Under the pieces are notes generated by a model. The model searched no databases and had not been told where the DNA came from. It was given only the letters and a program-made list of their open reading frames with translations. Made by a program: the position numbers and the translations under genes. From the NCBI RefSeq assembly GCF_001642475.1, contig NW_019173933.1, positions 620,001 through 684,000 of the forward strand: 64,000 nucleotides of DNA, written 5' to 3'. This stretch comes from Fonsecaea monophora. Lineage: Eukaryota > Ascomycota > Eurotiomycetes > Chaetothyriales > Herpotrichiellaceae. Shown here piece after piece: positions 23,668 through 32,964 of this stretch (its first letter is position 1; each line of letters opens with the position of its first letter).

Positions 23668-25008
23668 TCACGATGCCACCCAGAGCTTCCTCGCGGCACG
23701 ATAGCGATCAAAGGTCTGGATCCAGCTGCCTGTGACTGTGCCTTCTTCTACAAAGCCCACCGACCTCGCTTTCCCAAGTGCCAGATGGTGATCAAAGTCA
23801 AAGTTCATCAGCCAGATGTCCAGGCCCGTCATCAGATCGACCTGCTGGATCTTATTCCCTAATTGGCTTTCCATCTGCCTGAGCTCCTCCTTGTGCTGTT
23901 CGAGATATTGAGCCGGACTGACATATGTCGGATCGCCCAGAGGCAGCGGCGGAACCCCGACCAAGCCAAAATACTCGCATATCGCGGGCCATTTGGCTGA
24001 CATGGGATATCCATCTGAAGTGTCGGCAATGTTGTAGAGCTCCGAGGTCCCGGCCTTGTCGGGGTTCACTGATAGGTAAAGTGAAAATCTTGCGACGGTG
24101 TCTTGACCGCCATCGTTGGAGAGAGTGTGCCAGCCGTCAGGGTGTCCCGGGTATGGCACCTTTGCACCCCGTCCTTGGACGAATGCAACCAGAGACAGGT
24201 AGTTGATGAAGAATCCGGCGAGATTGTAAGGGTTACTGTGTGGTAAGAAACCAACCTGGGGAAGGAGATGTTAAGTATCCTTGGACGAAGGGACCAGATA
24301 AATCGTACTTACCACAATATCGCACCTGACTTCTGCCCACTTCCATCTCTTCCCCTTCTGAAGGGCATCCAAACGGTCCCGGAGGGCAAAGTAGAACAGC
24401 ACATCCCTGTAAGGCTGCGGAATGTCGTTCATAGCCTCGTCAAAAGGGGCCTTGAACGGCCTTTTAGGCTGGTGGATGCCGTAACCCTTGTGTAACTTAG
24501 CATTGCATCCCTCGACATCTTACATACTTGAGCTTACCTTGGTCCCTGTCGGCAGGATCACATAGGACAGATTTGGTGCGAGAGCTTCAGCTGCAACAAA
24601 TCCGCGATCGAACATGGCGACGTTGATGTCTTGCTCGGTTGGAAAATCCGGATGGAAGATGTATGCTGACCCGGGCTAGATTAGCACTACTATGATTTCT
24701 CGGGCTCTTAGAAGGCTCTTACCGAAATAAAAGATCTGCGTGACGGTGCCAATGTCCGGGACTCGTTCCTTCAGCTGCTGCTTGATGTCCTCTACTGTAC
24801 CCCGGGTCAAGTCGACACCCGACACCAGAGCTAGCTCGGGGTTGGTGCCTCCGGGTTCCGGCCATTGGGAATCCTGTAAGTCTAATGGACGATTTGTCAG
24901 AGCCGTGACTTTGGAAAATGTCCCTTTCTGGGGGTAATTCTTCAAGATCTGGTCAACGACAGCCCACCCAAGGATACCCGAGGCGCCGAAGACCAGTGCG
25001 TGGGCCAT
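23668..25008 (-). CDS. PRISE-type enone reductase (SDR)
   Basis: Four exons (24723..25008, 24538..24665, 24313..24486, 23668..24255) give 391 aa. The N-terminal GASGILG is an NADPH-binding Rossmann motif. Instead of the classical SDR YxxxK pair, the protein shows TGTK (Lys138) and FYFALRD (Tyr170), spaced 32 residues apart as in progesterone 5-beta-reductase/iridoid synthase (PRISE) enzymes. These reduce activated C=C bonds of enones. The first exon is preceded by a purine-rich tract at about 25079-25137 in the 5' leader. Beside the monooxygenase, it may supply a saturated ketone (inference). Confidence 0.88.
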
Positions 25009-26089
25009 GACAATGGTGTATGTACTATATTCAGCTGTACCAAGGGAAAAAAAGGACGCCCGACAAGCTTGAAATGATAACGAGGAAGAAGAAGAAAAAG
25101 ACGACGAAGACGAAGACGACGACAAAGAGGACGAGATATCCCTAAAACAAGCGGTGTGTCACCATTGCTAGCCAGCACGACTACGAGGTACACAAGCATG
25201 CTGTGGCCTGCCGAGGCCTCAGGTCTAGTACAGTACACGAGCATGCCAGTGCTATTGGTGACTATACCGAAATTCTGGATACGGATCTGCATTATGCTTG
25301 TGTACTACCAACGTTCGGGTGTTTCAAGGAAAATTTCAACCCCATAGCAAACTGCACCTGATACCCACAACACCGCCTGATCAAGGTACTTCTATGGAGT
25401 TCGCGAACACGGGGTACAGAGTATACCCAGGATAGTCCGGTCGGCTAGCCTAGCAGTGGCCAGAAATGGCGAAATTCGGCCCCAGTGCCTACTGATGAAT
25501 ACACAGAAACCGTAGATCATTTCCCCAGTATGGTGACGTGATACTCTTCAGAGGCAGGCGGCGTTCGGGAGATCGGCAAGCCAACCAGACGGACTGGTGA
25601 ACGGTACGCAAGTAGAGAGATGGGGGACGGAGCCACACCTTGAGTGTAAGAGAAGCCCTACGTCCCACACATGCCTGTGCAGGTACGAGGAACACAAGCA
25701 TGTTTCCACTACATGTCTTTGGGGCCGCCCGTCTCTCGGCGAGCGTTTTCCGTCCTCGCGATGCTGCCGGTGGGACCGTGATCTTTGCTGCCCTAACCCC
25801 CTGGTCGTCTGAGCATCCTTGCAAGAACCCGGGTAGCAGCCCTTGGCTCCAGGATCGTTCCAGGGCATTTTCGTCGCGGGAGTGGTCTAGCTCCCGATGT
25901 GCGCAAATCTCAGGAACTCCATTGCCGACGTGGGTCTAACGGTCTCTAACGGTCAATGGCATGGACAACCATTACTCAACACAAACTTCGTTGGTATAAC
26001 CTCCTATATCTTCTCCGTCCCTTTTTTGAACGCTCGAGAAAATACATCCCTCATTGACTCGACATCCAAACGGCAACCTCGTCGATACC
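25009..26089. promoter_or_regulatory. divergent upstream region, reductase and membrane protein
   Basis: A 1.1-kb gap between two divergent genes. It starts with a GAAGAA/GACGAC-like tract (25079-25137). Open frames at 25489-25940 exist on both strands and shadow each other; no gene is called. Confidence 0.5.
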
Positions 26090-27446
26090 ATGGCGGTCCC
26101 TGCTCTGTTGATCGAAGCAAGATGCGAGTACTGCGTCAGTATCTTCGTCCTTCTGCTGAGGTGGTTTGTCAGATTCAAACTTCGACAATGGTATTGGGAT
26201 GACCTCTTCGCGGTCGGGGTGGCAATCACCTTGAGCTCGCTGCTCGCTGCGCTGGAGCTGCTGAGTACGCTGGTGTCGTCTCGTACCGAAGGAACAATGA
26301 CTCGCTGACCTAGACTTAGGTCAGAAAGGGGCTCCGGCAGGGCTGACTGCAGAGGTCCGACAGCAACTATCTCCAGAACTGGTTGTGCAACTCGAAAGTG
26401 GCGCCAAGTTGATGTATGCAGCATTCTACCTTTATGCCGCCGCGATATGGTGCTTGAAGGGCTGTATGGTTGTCTTCTATCTGCGCTTGACGTATGTATC
26501 GACCGGAAGTATGCGAAGATGACTGCTAATACGTGCCTTAGGGATGGCTTGCGACTTAAGAGATTCATCTGGGGCGTTGCTGCCTTGTCTGTTGCCTTCT
26601 TTTTCGCCGCCATAATCACCTTGCTGGCCCATTGTATACCCATCAGCCACAACTGGCAAGTTCTTCCTGACCCAGGTGGTACGCATACCCTCTTTTCCTG
26701 GCCTTGCATGGCATCATAGCTCATGTTTCTGCAGCGGAATGCTCTGACGGATACAACATCAATATTGTCGTCGCCTCTGGCAACTTTACGTGGGTCAAAG
26801 TACATCAGTGTTTATTCCCCGTCGCTAACTCCGACCAGGACTGACTTCCTTTTGCTTCTGACGCCGGTCCTAATGCTTCGGAAAGCGCAAATCCCCCTCT
26901 GGAGGTAACACGATCCAATATGAACGTTTTTTCTTGTTTGAGGACGACATTTCTGACTAGACGCAGAAAGATCAGAATTGGCTTCCTACTCAGCTTGGGT
27001 GGGGTTGTGATGGCCTTCACTCTCCTACGGTGCATCCTCACCATCTATTCCCCCAGGACCATCAATCAAAGCTCCATCTGGGCCATGCGTGAGCTGGTGA
27101 GTGCTCTCTAGTCCGACGGGGATTGGGCTGGATCCATGGAAGAGGCTGACAATTTCCCAAATAGTTGGTCGCCGTCTTTGCCGTCAACGCCCCTATCCTG
27201 AACTCCCTTTTCAGACGCAACACCTGGACCGGTAGCTTCCCATCGAGTAGCAAGAACACAAAAAGCTCGCAGATGCTTGGAAGCGGCGTGGACGAGCAAA
27301 GAGACCGTGGCCCTTCAAGGGACATCTACAAAATGACCGATATCGAGGTCAAGGATTCCGGGAGCGACAAAGACCTCATCCAAGATGAGTACCGGCATGG
27401 TCGAGCGCATGTTTGGGCAGGACCCAACAAGAACATGAGATACTAA
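26090..27446 (+). CDS. Pth11/rhodopsin-like fungal membrane protein
   Basis: Seven exons (26090..26264, 26320..26491, 26542..26678, 26735..26789, 26839..26904, 26967..27096, 27165..27446) give 338 aa. Family landmarks are an RWFVRFKLRQWYWDD segment, several hydrophobic helices and ALLRCI-like FTLLRCIL in the sixth. It belongs to the fungal integral membrane family related to Pth11 receptors, lacking the CFEM domain. The tail after about residue 260 is polar and probably cytoplasmic. The first helix looks short, so an additional N-terminal exon is possible. The donor at 26678 was preferred over one at 26675. A sensing role is possible but unproven. Confidence 0.78.
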
Positions 27447-27498
27447 GGCGGCTCCCACTGTCGGCCACTTGTTTGCCTTGACAGGTACAACAGAGAGG

Positions 27499-27685
27499 AT
27501 CATGCAGGGGCAGTTGCGTCGTGCGATGCGACTGGGGGGACGGCGAGGGCTTTGACATACTTGTACCGAGTACATACCGTCCATGAGAAGGTCACAAGGC
27601 CTGACCACTGCAGGAGGAGCCATATAAGCATGGAGGGAAGACACGCTCAAAGGCGGCGGGAGATTCTCCTGCGCCTGTCGTTGAG
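27499..27685 (+). repeat. dispersed repeat, copy 1
   Basis: Segments here resemble 43548-43665 in the same order and orientation: an AGGATCATG...CAGGGG block, GCATGGAGGGAAGA, then CGGCGGGA...TTGAGCTGTAAA. Spacing differs between copies and similarity is partial. This suggests two diverged copies of an element end or a short non-autonomous element. Confidence 0.45.
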
Positions 27686-27729
27686 CTGTAAAGACTACTG
27701 ATTGTCAGAGTCATCTAAAAGAAAAACTA

Positions 27730-28110
27730 GGATTTCGCTAGTGCTGTAGGTTATCGATGAGGATTCAAAATGCCCAGTCTTATTATAAAGTCGTTGCCGG
27801 GAAATCCGCCTTCGGTTTAGGCGGCCCGGCCGCTTCGGGTATAGTCGCGGGCTGGGCGCGCCGCCGCTTTTGACGGCTATAAGAATACCGTCTCCCATAA
27901 TAGGGCGGTCTCTCTAGGCGGGACGAGGTTTTTTAATACGCGAAGTCCGTTAGAATTTCCCCATCGTTAGGATGAGATACTTCTCATTAGGTTAATTACA
28001 GACTCTATTAAAAGCGTCCTACGCAAACGCGCCGTACTTTTCTACACTATAAGGTCTCCTAGTTGCCATTAAAGAAGCAGTAATTAACCGGATTTACGTC
28101 ATCGTCTGAG
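27730..28110. repeat. RIP-like mutated repeat relic
   Basis: By eye, 27781-28080 contains only about 13 CpA plus TpG but about 29 TpA dinucleotides, whereas CpG is abundant. All frames are broken. Loss of CpA with gain of TpA is what repeat-induced point mutation leaves in Pezizomycotina repeats. The original element cannot be named; one leftward frame has an Arg/Pro-rich composition common in mutated transposon remains. Confidence 0.6.
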
Positions 28111-28390
28111 ATGCTTAGCGGAATGTAGCTCGCCCGACAACTTTTCAGCTGTAGTAGGGTTTCCAGCGAAACGTTACGCACCACGCGACGTCGTGGCTGG
28201 ATACGTATAATTTCCGTAGGGGAACTAGGTGTGGTGAATCTAAGCTGGGAGGCTCCTAGTGGCGAAGCACATCAGCAAGTGATAGGTGGGGCGGACCAGT
28301 GTTTGCCCACTAGCTTGACCCCGGGGACAAGACGCCGGAGGAGGTGCAGGGTAAGCGGGAAAGCCTGAGAGAGAAGTTAAGGTGCTGAGA

Positions 28391-29736
28391 ATGATAGCTG
28401 CCGGAGGCGGCGGCTCACCAGCCCCAGCTTCAAAGAATACCCCCAAGAGCGAGGAATCCACAAAAACATCCGTATCCCACGGTCGTGATGCACAACTACA
28501 GTCATCCGGCGAGAGATCCCCCGGTAACAAGTCTGCCATAGAAGAGACTGAGGAAGGAACAAAGGACGATGTCATTCCTCTTACAGAAGCAAGCACCGAG
28601 ACGATGGAAGCGCAGTCTGGTCTGTCCAACCAAGAAGCCGCTCCAGAACCAGACAACGTTGCAGACTCGAACATACACACCTCATCAAAGGACGAGATCG
28701 GATCACCCCTCGTATCTACTGAAGCGACAACTGCTACCACTTCAACTCCAGTTGACCTCACGGATGACAACGACGAAGAGGCAGCAAACCCATCATCTAC
28801 GACTACGACGTCTGGGCGCTCCACTCCAGAGAGACAGCTTGCTCAGCTGAAGCTAGATGATGAGAAATTTCGCACCCCAGAACGCTCAACTCCTAAAGCG
28901 ACACCGCATTCACTCGAGAATACTACCCGAAAGACCCGAGGCGACGCCAAACGTGAGAAGCTAGAGAGTGAGAAGAAGAATCGCTGTAACCTCGTTCCCC
29001 TCACAGCAGAATGGGAAGAAAAGGTCCGACACACTTTGCGACACGGACATGGGGAATACCAGTCGACAGACTTTGCCCGTGTTGTTCCTCCCACTACAAA
29101 CAACAATGGCACCGCCGCGTGGCTCAATGACGAAGTGATCAACGGATACCTCGGACTCGTCGTCAAGCACGGCCGAGCAGACGATCGCCCAACTCAAACC
29201 CCGTCATACCACAACTTCTCAACATTCTTCTACAACACCCTTGTTCAAAAAGGGTACGAAGGTATCAAGCGCTGGGCCAACCGTGCAAAGATCGGCGGAA
29301 AGAGCCTCCTTGAGGTTCAGTCGGTCTTCATCCCAATCAACAGCGGCGCCCATTGGACGCTGCTTGTCGTGTCCGGAAAGGACCGTAGTGCAACGCACTA
29401 CAATTCGATGAGCGGAACGGCGACAAGTACATCGCTGCCATCAAGATCTGGCTTGCGGGCGAGCTCGGCGCCCACTACAACGAGAAGGAGTGGACGTTCA
29501 AAGAGCAGGGCGAAAGCCCAGTCCAGTCCAACATGGACGACTGCGGCGTGTTCACCATCACGTCCGCCCGGCAGATCATGCTGGGCTTAACGCCCATGTC
29601 ATATGGGACAGGAGAGATCCCGCTTCAGCGGAGAAGCATCGTGGCGGGTGGGCTCTTAACGAGCAAACCATGTTTAGTTTTTTCGCGGCGTCTTTTTTTT
29701 GGGTTTTGTACAAGAGGAACGATTTACGATCAATGA
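28391..29736 (+). pseudogene. Ulp1/C48-like SUMO protease, frameshifted
   Basis: From the ATG at 28391 the frame encodes a long low-complexity Ser/Thr/Glu-rich N-terminus (about 200 residues). A C48 peptidase domain follows (WLNDEVINGYLGLV, then GAHWTLLVV with His321). At about 29414-29416 one base appears missing: the domain continues in the next frame to MDDCGVF with the expected catalytic cysteine at 29542-29544. Read without correction, the protein loses that cysteine. The acidic triad position reads HYNS, Asn instead of the usual Asp. Either the gene is dead or the assembly has an indel. It lies next to the RIP-like relic. Confidence 0.72.
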
Positions 29737-30251
29737 TAACCGGGTGGGAAGGGGGCGTTGGGCTGGGCTGGGCTGGGCTGGGCTGGGTTGTCTTGTTTTC
29801 TGCTTGGGTTTTTTGTGTTTGGCGTTGGGAGTTTTCGGGGCGCGATCAATGAGCGCTAGAGCGCTTCTTCATGTTGATAGGAGGGGCGGGGCGTACAGAA
29901 CCCCAAACACATTTCCCATTAATGAATGCTTTTGCGAACCAGCCTAGGCTTCTGTTCTCCTTGTTTCGTGAGTCTGTGAAATGGCGAGCAAAGAATTCTC
30001 CAGTTGTACAGATGACAAGCAACGGTAAATGATGATATCAACGAGTAGAGGCCAAAAAGGGAGAATTGCACAAAACGCCTCTCATTTTCAGTGTATCTTC
30101 CTCGAAATGTCTTCTCCATGAGCTACAAGTACTTAGTAGGAACTAAATGTCCGATCTCGCTCCAGCTTCCTTGGCAGTTAGAACTGCCGACTTCTTCTTC
30201 CTGCCTCCCGAGGTCTTCTTTTCCAAGATTGGCAAAGAGCTCATAACCACA
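29737..30251. other. intergenic, no gene seen
   Basis: A 515-bp gap. It includes a GGGCT tandem run (29759-29790) and T-rich stretches, and should hold the 3' end of the caspase-like gene. Confidence 0.55.
29759..29790. repeat. GGGCT tandem repeat
   Basis: About six consecutive GGGCT units immediately downstream of the broken C48 gene. Confidence 0.9.
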
Positions 30252-32372
30252 TCACACCAATGTCGAAATCACTTTCTCCTCGATGACGCATTTCTCAGAG
30301 AGTAGATGCTTTGTCTGCGGACCGATCCATGCAATATCGACCTTGTTGTGGTCTATCTCCAAGTTTGGAATTTGGTAGTGCCGGAAGTCCGTTTTCTGCG
30401 TGACGACGAAAAGCTTGAGTACATCTCTCATTTCGATAGGTTGCTGTTTATTGCCCATTAGCTGCTTTTTGTGCTTCAAAAAGTCTGGTACGAACATGTC
30501 GATGATTTCGGTTTTCTCGAGTCCGGGCGCGACCTGTTCGCTGCTGGACTCTGGCCCAGGGAGTATCGCTTGGACGCCAAAGGCTGGAGTCAGATTTAAG
30601 ATGGTTATGTAAACCGGAGAGGGTGATCGATTTTTGAATTTGAGTTCGCACATGGCAACGGCCCCGGGTGGAGATTTGCCATCAGGGTTTTGCTGCAGGC
30701 AATCAAAATCGTATAAAGTCGACAGAACCCCTGGGTTTGTGATGCTCGGAAAGTTGATATTCGCAGCTAGCTGATAGGTACACAAGTGATGTAGCACCTC
30801 CATGAGTTGTTTTGGGTTGTCCGGTCCGATAGCGGGAGTGGCACGAGTATTGCCCTGGTCGTTGGACGCAATGATTTGGACATCGAGACCTAACTTTTGC
30901 TTTACCGTGACAATAAAGTCGACCTTCCCACCAGGTTCCATGGCGCCAGAAGTGAAACTCAAGTCCATTGGCAGTGAACGGACTTCGTATTTGGCACATT
31001 CTTGTTTGATGCGCAGCGCGTCCTCTGAGAGCATGTTTGGTAGATGAATACGCATTCTGGTTTTGGGAGTACGCTCCAAAAGCTGTGCAATATATCCGGC
31101 CTTAGCCAGGGGCCGGGCTGCTGGATGAGACCAAGATGCTGTCGATTCTAACTCTTGTACATTGTCGACCTGAAATACCAACGCACCTTGACTTTGCGCG
31201 GTAATTAGTCCAAAGGCTGCATCCTTGAACGGACGCAGCCAAAATCTGTCGCCAACCGACACATTGTTTGCTGCGCCTCGGTCGATTGTCACTGTGCCGC
31301 TAGTATTATGGTTGACATTGGCCAGAAGATCCAGTGAGCTCTCAGCACTGGAATCAGATGAGAATAGAAATCGACTTGAGTTCCCGAGGTGCAGTGGATG
31401 CTGTTGAATCCTGTATCTCCTTCGTCCAAGCTTCAAGTTCTTGACTCTGGCATCAACGCTGGATTGGAGCAGTCGATATGTCACACGGTCCGTAGACCCT
31501 CGTAACTCGCTAAGTGACTGTAGCAGGTAATGAGTCAACACTCCGCTCCTAACACGTTTGCCACCTTTCACAACGAAGGTGCATTCGGTGGCCACTTCAC
31601 TGGCCTGTGCGGCGGCAATGAGGTTGTACTTCCGTTCTCGATAAAGATCAGAAGTCGGAAGAGTTGCATCTCTCATTCCGCTGGGACGGCCCTTGAAATT
31701 TGGAAACTCATCCTCTTCATTTTCGGAGTCACCACCATCATCTAAATCACTCATCAGGGAAGGCGTTTCTCCGCTGAAAGGATTGAAAGATCGAATCACT
31801 ACGTCTTCGGTTTGATCTCCATTATGTTCCTCGTCCTGCTCTTCATCGCTGCGTGCGGCTTCGTCCTGGATGGCATCTCGATCTGCTCCTCCGGAATGAC
31901 AGCAGTCCAGGACCGCGCAGACAGTGTGTTTCTCAGAGAGCTTATCAAGGATATCACCCAGCTCTGTATCTGTGGTCCACGTTTCCCACGTGCAGAGAAA
32001 CTCCTTGTGACGTCTGTTTCTGTTTTCCCCCTTTCTCAGTCGTCTCCGATAGCGGTAACCGTGACCTGAGTACTGGAAGTAAATGAATGCTCCTGGAGGC
32101 TCATTCACGAGCGATTGCAGTGATGATAGCAAGTTTTTCCGAGTTGGTGCGTGACTGACTGAAAAATCAATCTTCGATCCTTTCACATTGGGCGCCTCTA
32201 GTGTTGTGATTTGCGAAGGAGGGATTTGAAGTTCGGATTGGAGGAACTGCGAGACCGATTTAATGTCATTGACACAGCCCCGGAGGTTGTTGCTCTTCTT
32301 GGGATCAGGCTCATGGTCGTATAAATCAATTCCTACAAGAACTGCAAACCTTCTGGCTATGTTAGAGCCCAT
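30252..32372 (-). CDS. caspase-like (C14) protease with C-terminal accessory region
   Basis: Single-exon gene, 706 aa. The N-terminus (RRFAVLVGIDLYD) opens a caspase/metacaspase p20-type domain. The catalytic dyad is visible: His104 in YSGHGYR and Cys158 in LDCCHSGG. A WTTDTELGDIL segment matches the metacaspase substrate-pocket region. An acidic linker (about 170-220) follows. The last 350 residues contain a beta-rich region ending in INTLNLTP-like and LKLFVVT stretches that resemble DUF4384-type accessory domains. Such proteins cleave after basic residues or act in cell death. It is head-to-head with the TPR-CHAT gene. Full length with both catalytic residues suggests a working enzyme. Confidence 0.88.
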   Translation of the reverse strand: MGSNIARRFAVLVGIDLYDHEPDPKKSNNLRGCVNDIKSVSQFLQSELQIPPSQITTLEAPNVKGSKIDFSVSHAPTRKNLLSSLQSLVNEPPGAFIYFQYSGHGYRYRRRLRKGENRNRRHKEFLCTWETWTTDTELGDILDKLSEKHTVCAVLDCCHSGGADRDAIQDEAARSDEEQDEEHNGDQTEDVVIRSFNPFSGETPSLMSDLDDGGDSENEEDEFPNFKGRPSGMRDATLPTSDLYRERKYNLIAAAQASEVATECTFVVKGGKRVRSGVLTHYLLQSLSELRGSTDRVTYRLLQSSVDARVKNLKLGRRRYRIQQHPLHLGNSSRFLFSSDSSAESSLDLLANVNHNTSGTVTIDRGAANNVSVGDRFWLRPFKDAAFGLITAQSQGALVFQVDNVQELESTASWSHPAARPLAKAGYIAQLLERTPKTRMRIHLPNMLSEDALRIKQECAKYEVRSLPMDLSFTSGAMEPGGKVDFIVTVKQKLGLDVQIIASNDQGNTRATPAIGPDNPKQLMEVLHHLCTYQLAANINFPSITNPGVLSTLYDFDCLQQNPDGKSPPGAVAMCELKFKNRSPSPVYITILNLTPAFGVQAILPGPESSSEQVAPGLEKTEIIDMFVPDFLKHKKQLMGNKQQPIEMRDVLKLFVVTQKTDFRHYQIPNLEIDHNKVDIAWIGPQTKHLLSEKCVIEEKVISTLV

Positions 32373-32964
32373 AGCTTGTGCGTTTCGTGTTTAGTTGTGG
32401 AGTAGGCGGAGTCGAGGAGATAGAGCGAGAGGTATCGATCGCGTCGAACAGAGAGACTTCTCAGCTGCTACAGTCGATCTTCACCGAGCGCAATTAAAAT
32501 GATGAAAAGAAAACCAATTGGCTCAGCGTCACACAAAGAGAGGGGTAAAGAACTTTTGTTGATGAGCTGGCGCCAATGAGCAAAGCACAGCGGTGATGGT
32601 GGCGCACTTATATTTCGATTCCACTGGTCGACCAGCCTCAGCCTGATAGTTGAAAATGAGAAGTGCCTAAGATTCTACTTTGTAATACGAACTCCTGCAT
32701 GTTTCATCCTGTAGATAGTGAAAGAAAGCGAGGACAGCTCGCGAGGTGGCTAATATTAGGGCCCTTGCTTTATGCAAAAACGGAGGTAGTGCAATTGAAT
32801 ACCAAAGTTCTGCAGGCACTTTGGCATGAGATACCCCGAACAGTCGCCTATTTCACGGTCGACTTTGATCCTTCATGCTCTAGCAAACGTCAGGGCACCA
32901 AGCATCTTGACCATTATTTGGGCTTCACTCTATTGAACCTCCAACATATTCCACAACTGCAAAA
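32373..32964. promoter_or_regulatory. bidirectional promoter, caspase-like and TPR-CHAT genes
   Basis: The 592-bp region between two start codons contains no competing gene. The rightward start has a good context (CAAAAATGGCC). Its compact size makes co-regulation of the two protease-fold genes likely. Confidence 0.65.

Larger units (their letters stand above)
27447..28390. other. intergenic with repeat and RIP-like relic
   Basis: No intact gene. The left part holds a short dispersed repeat (27499-27685) and the middle a CpA/TpG-poor block (27730-28110). The right part leads into the broken C48 protease gene. Confidence 0.6.

Noticed and set aside
25972..26805. 277-codon leftward frame
   Set aside because: Antisense across the spliced Pth11-like gene; no conserved content.
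28240..28824. 194-codon leftward Ser/Val-rich frame
   Set aside because: It is the antisense shadow of the low-complexity N-terminus of the C48 gene.
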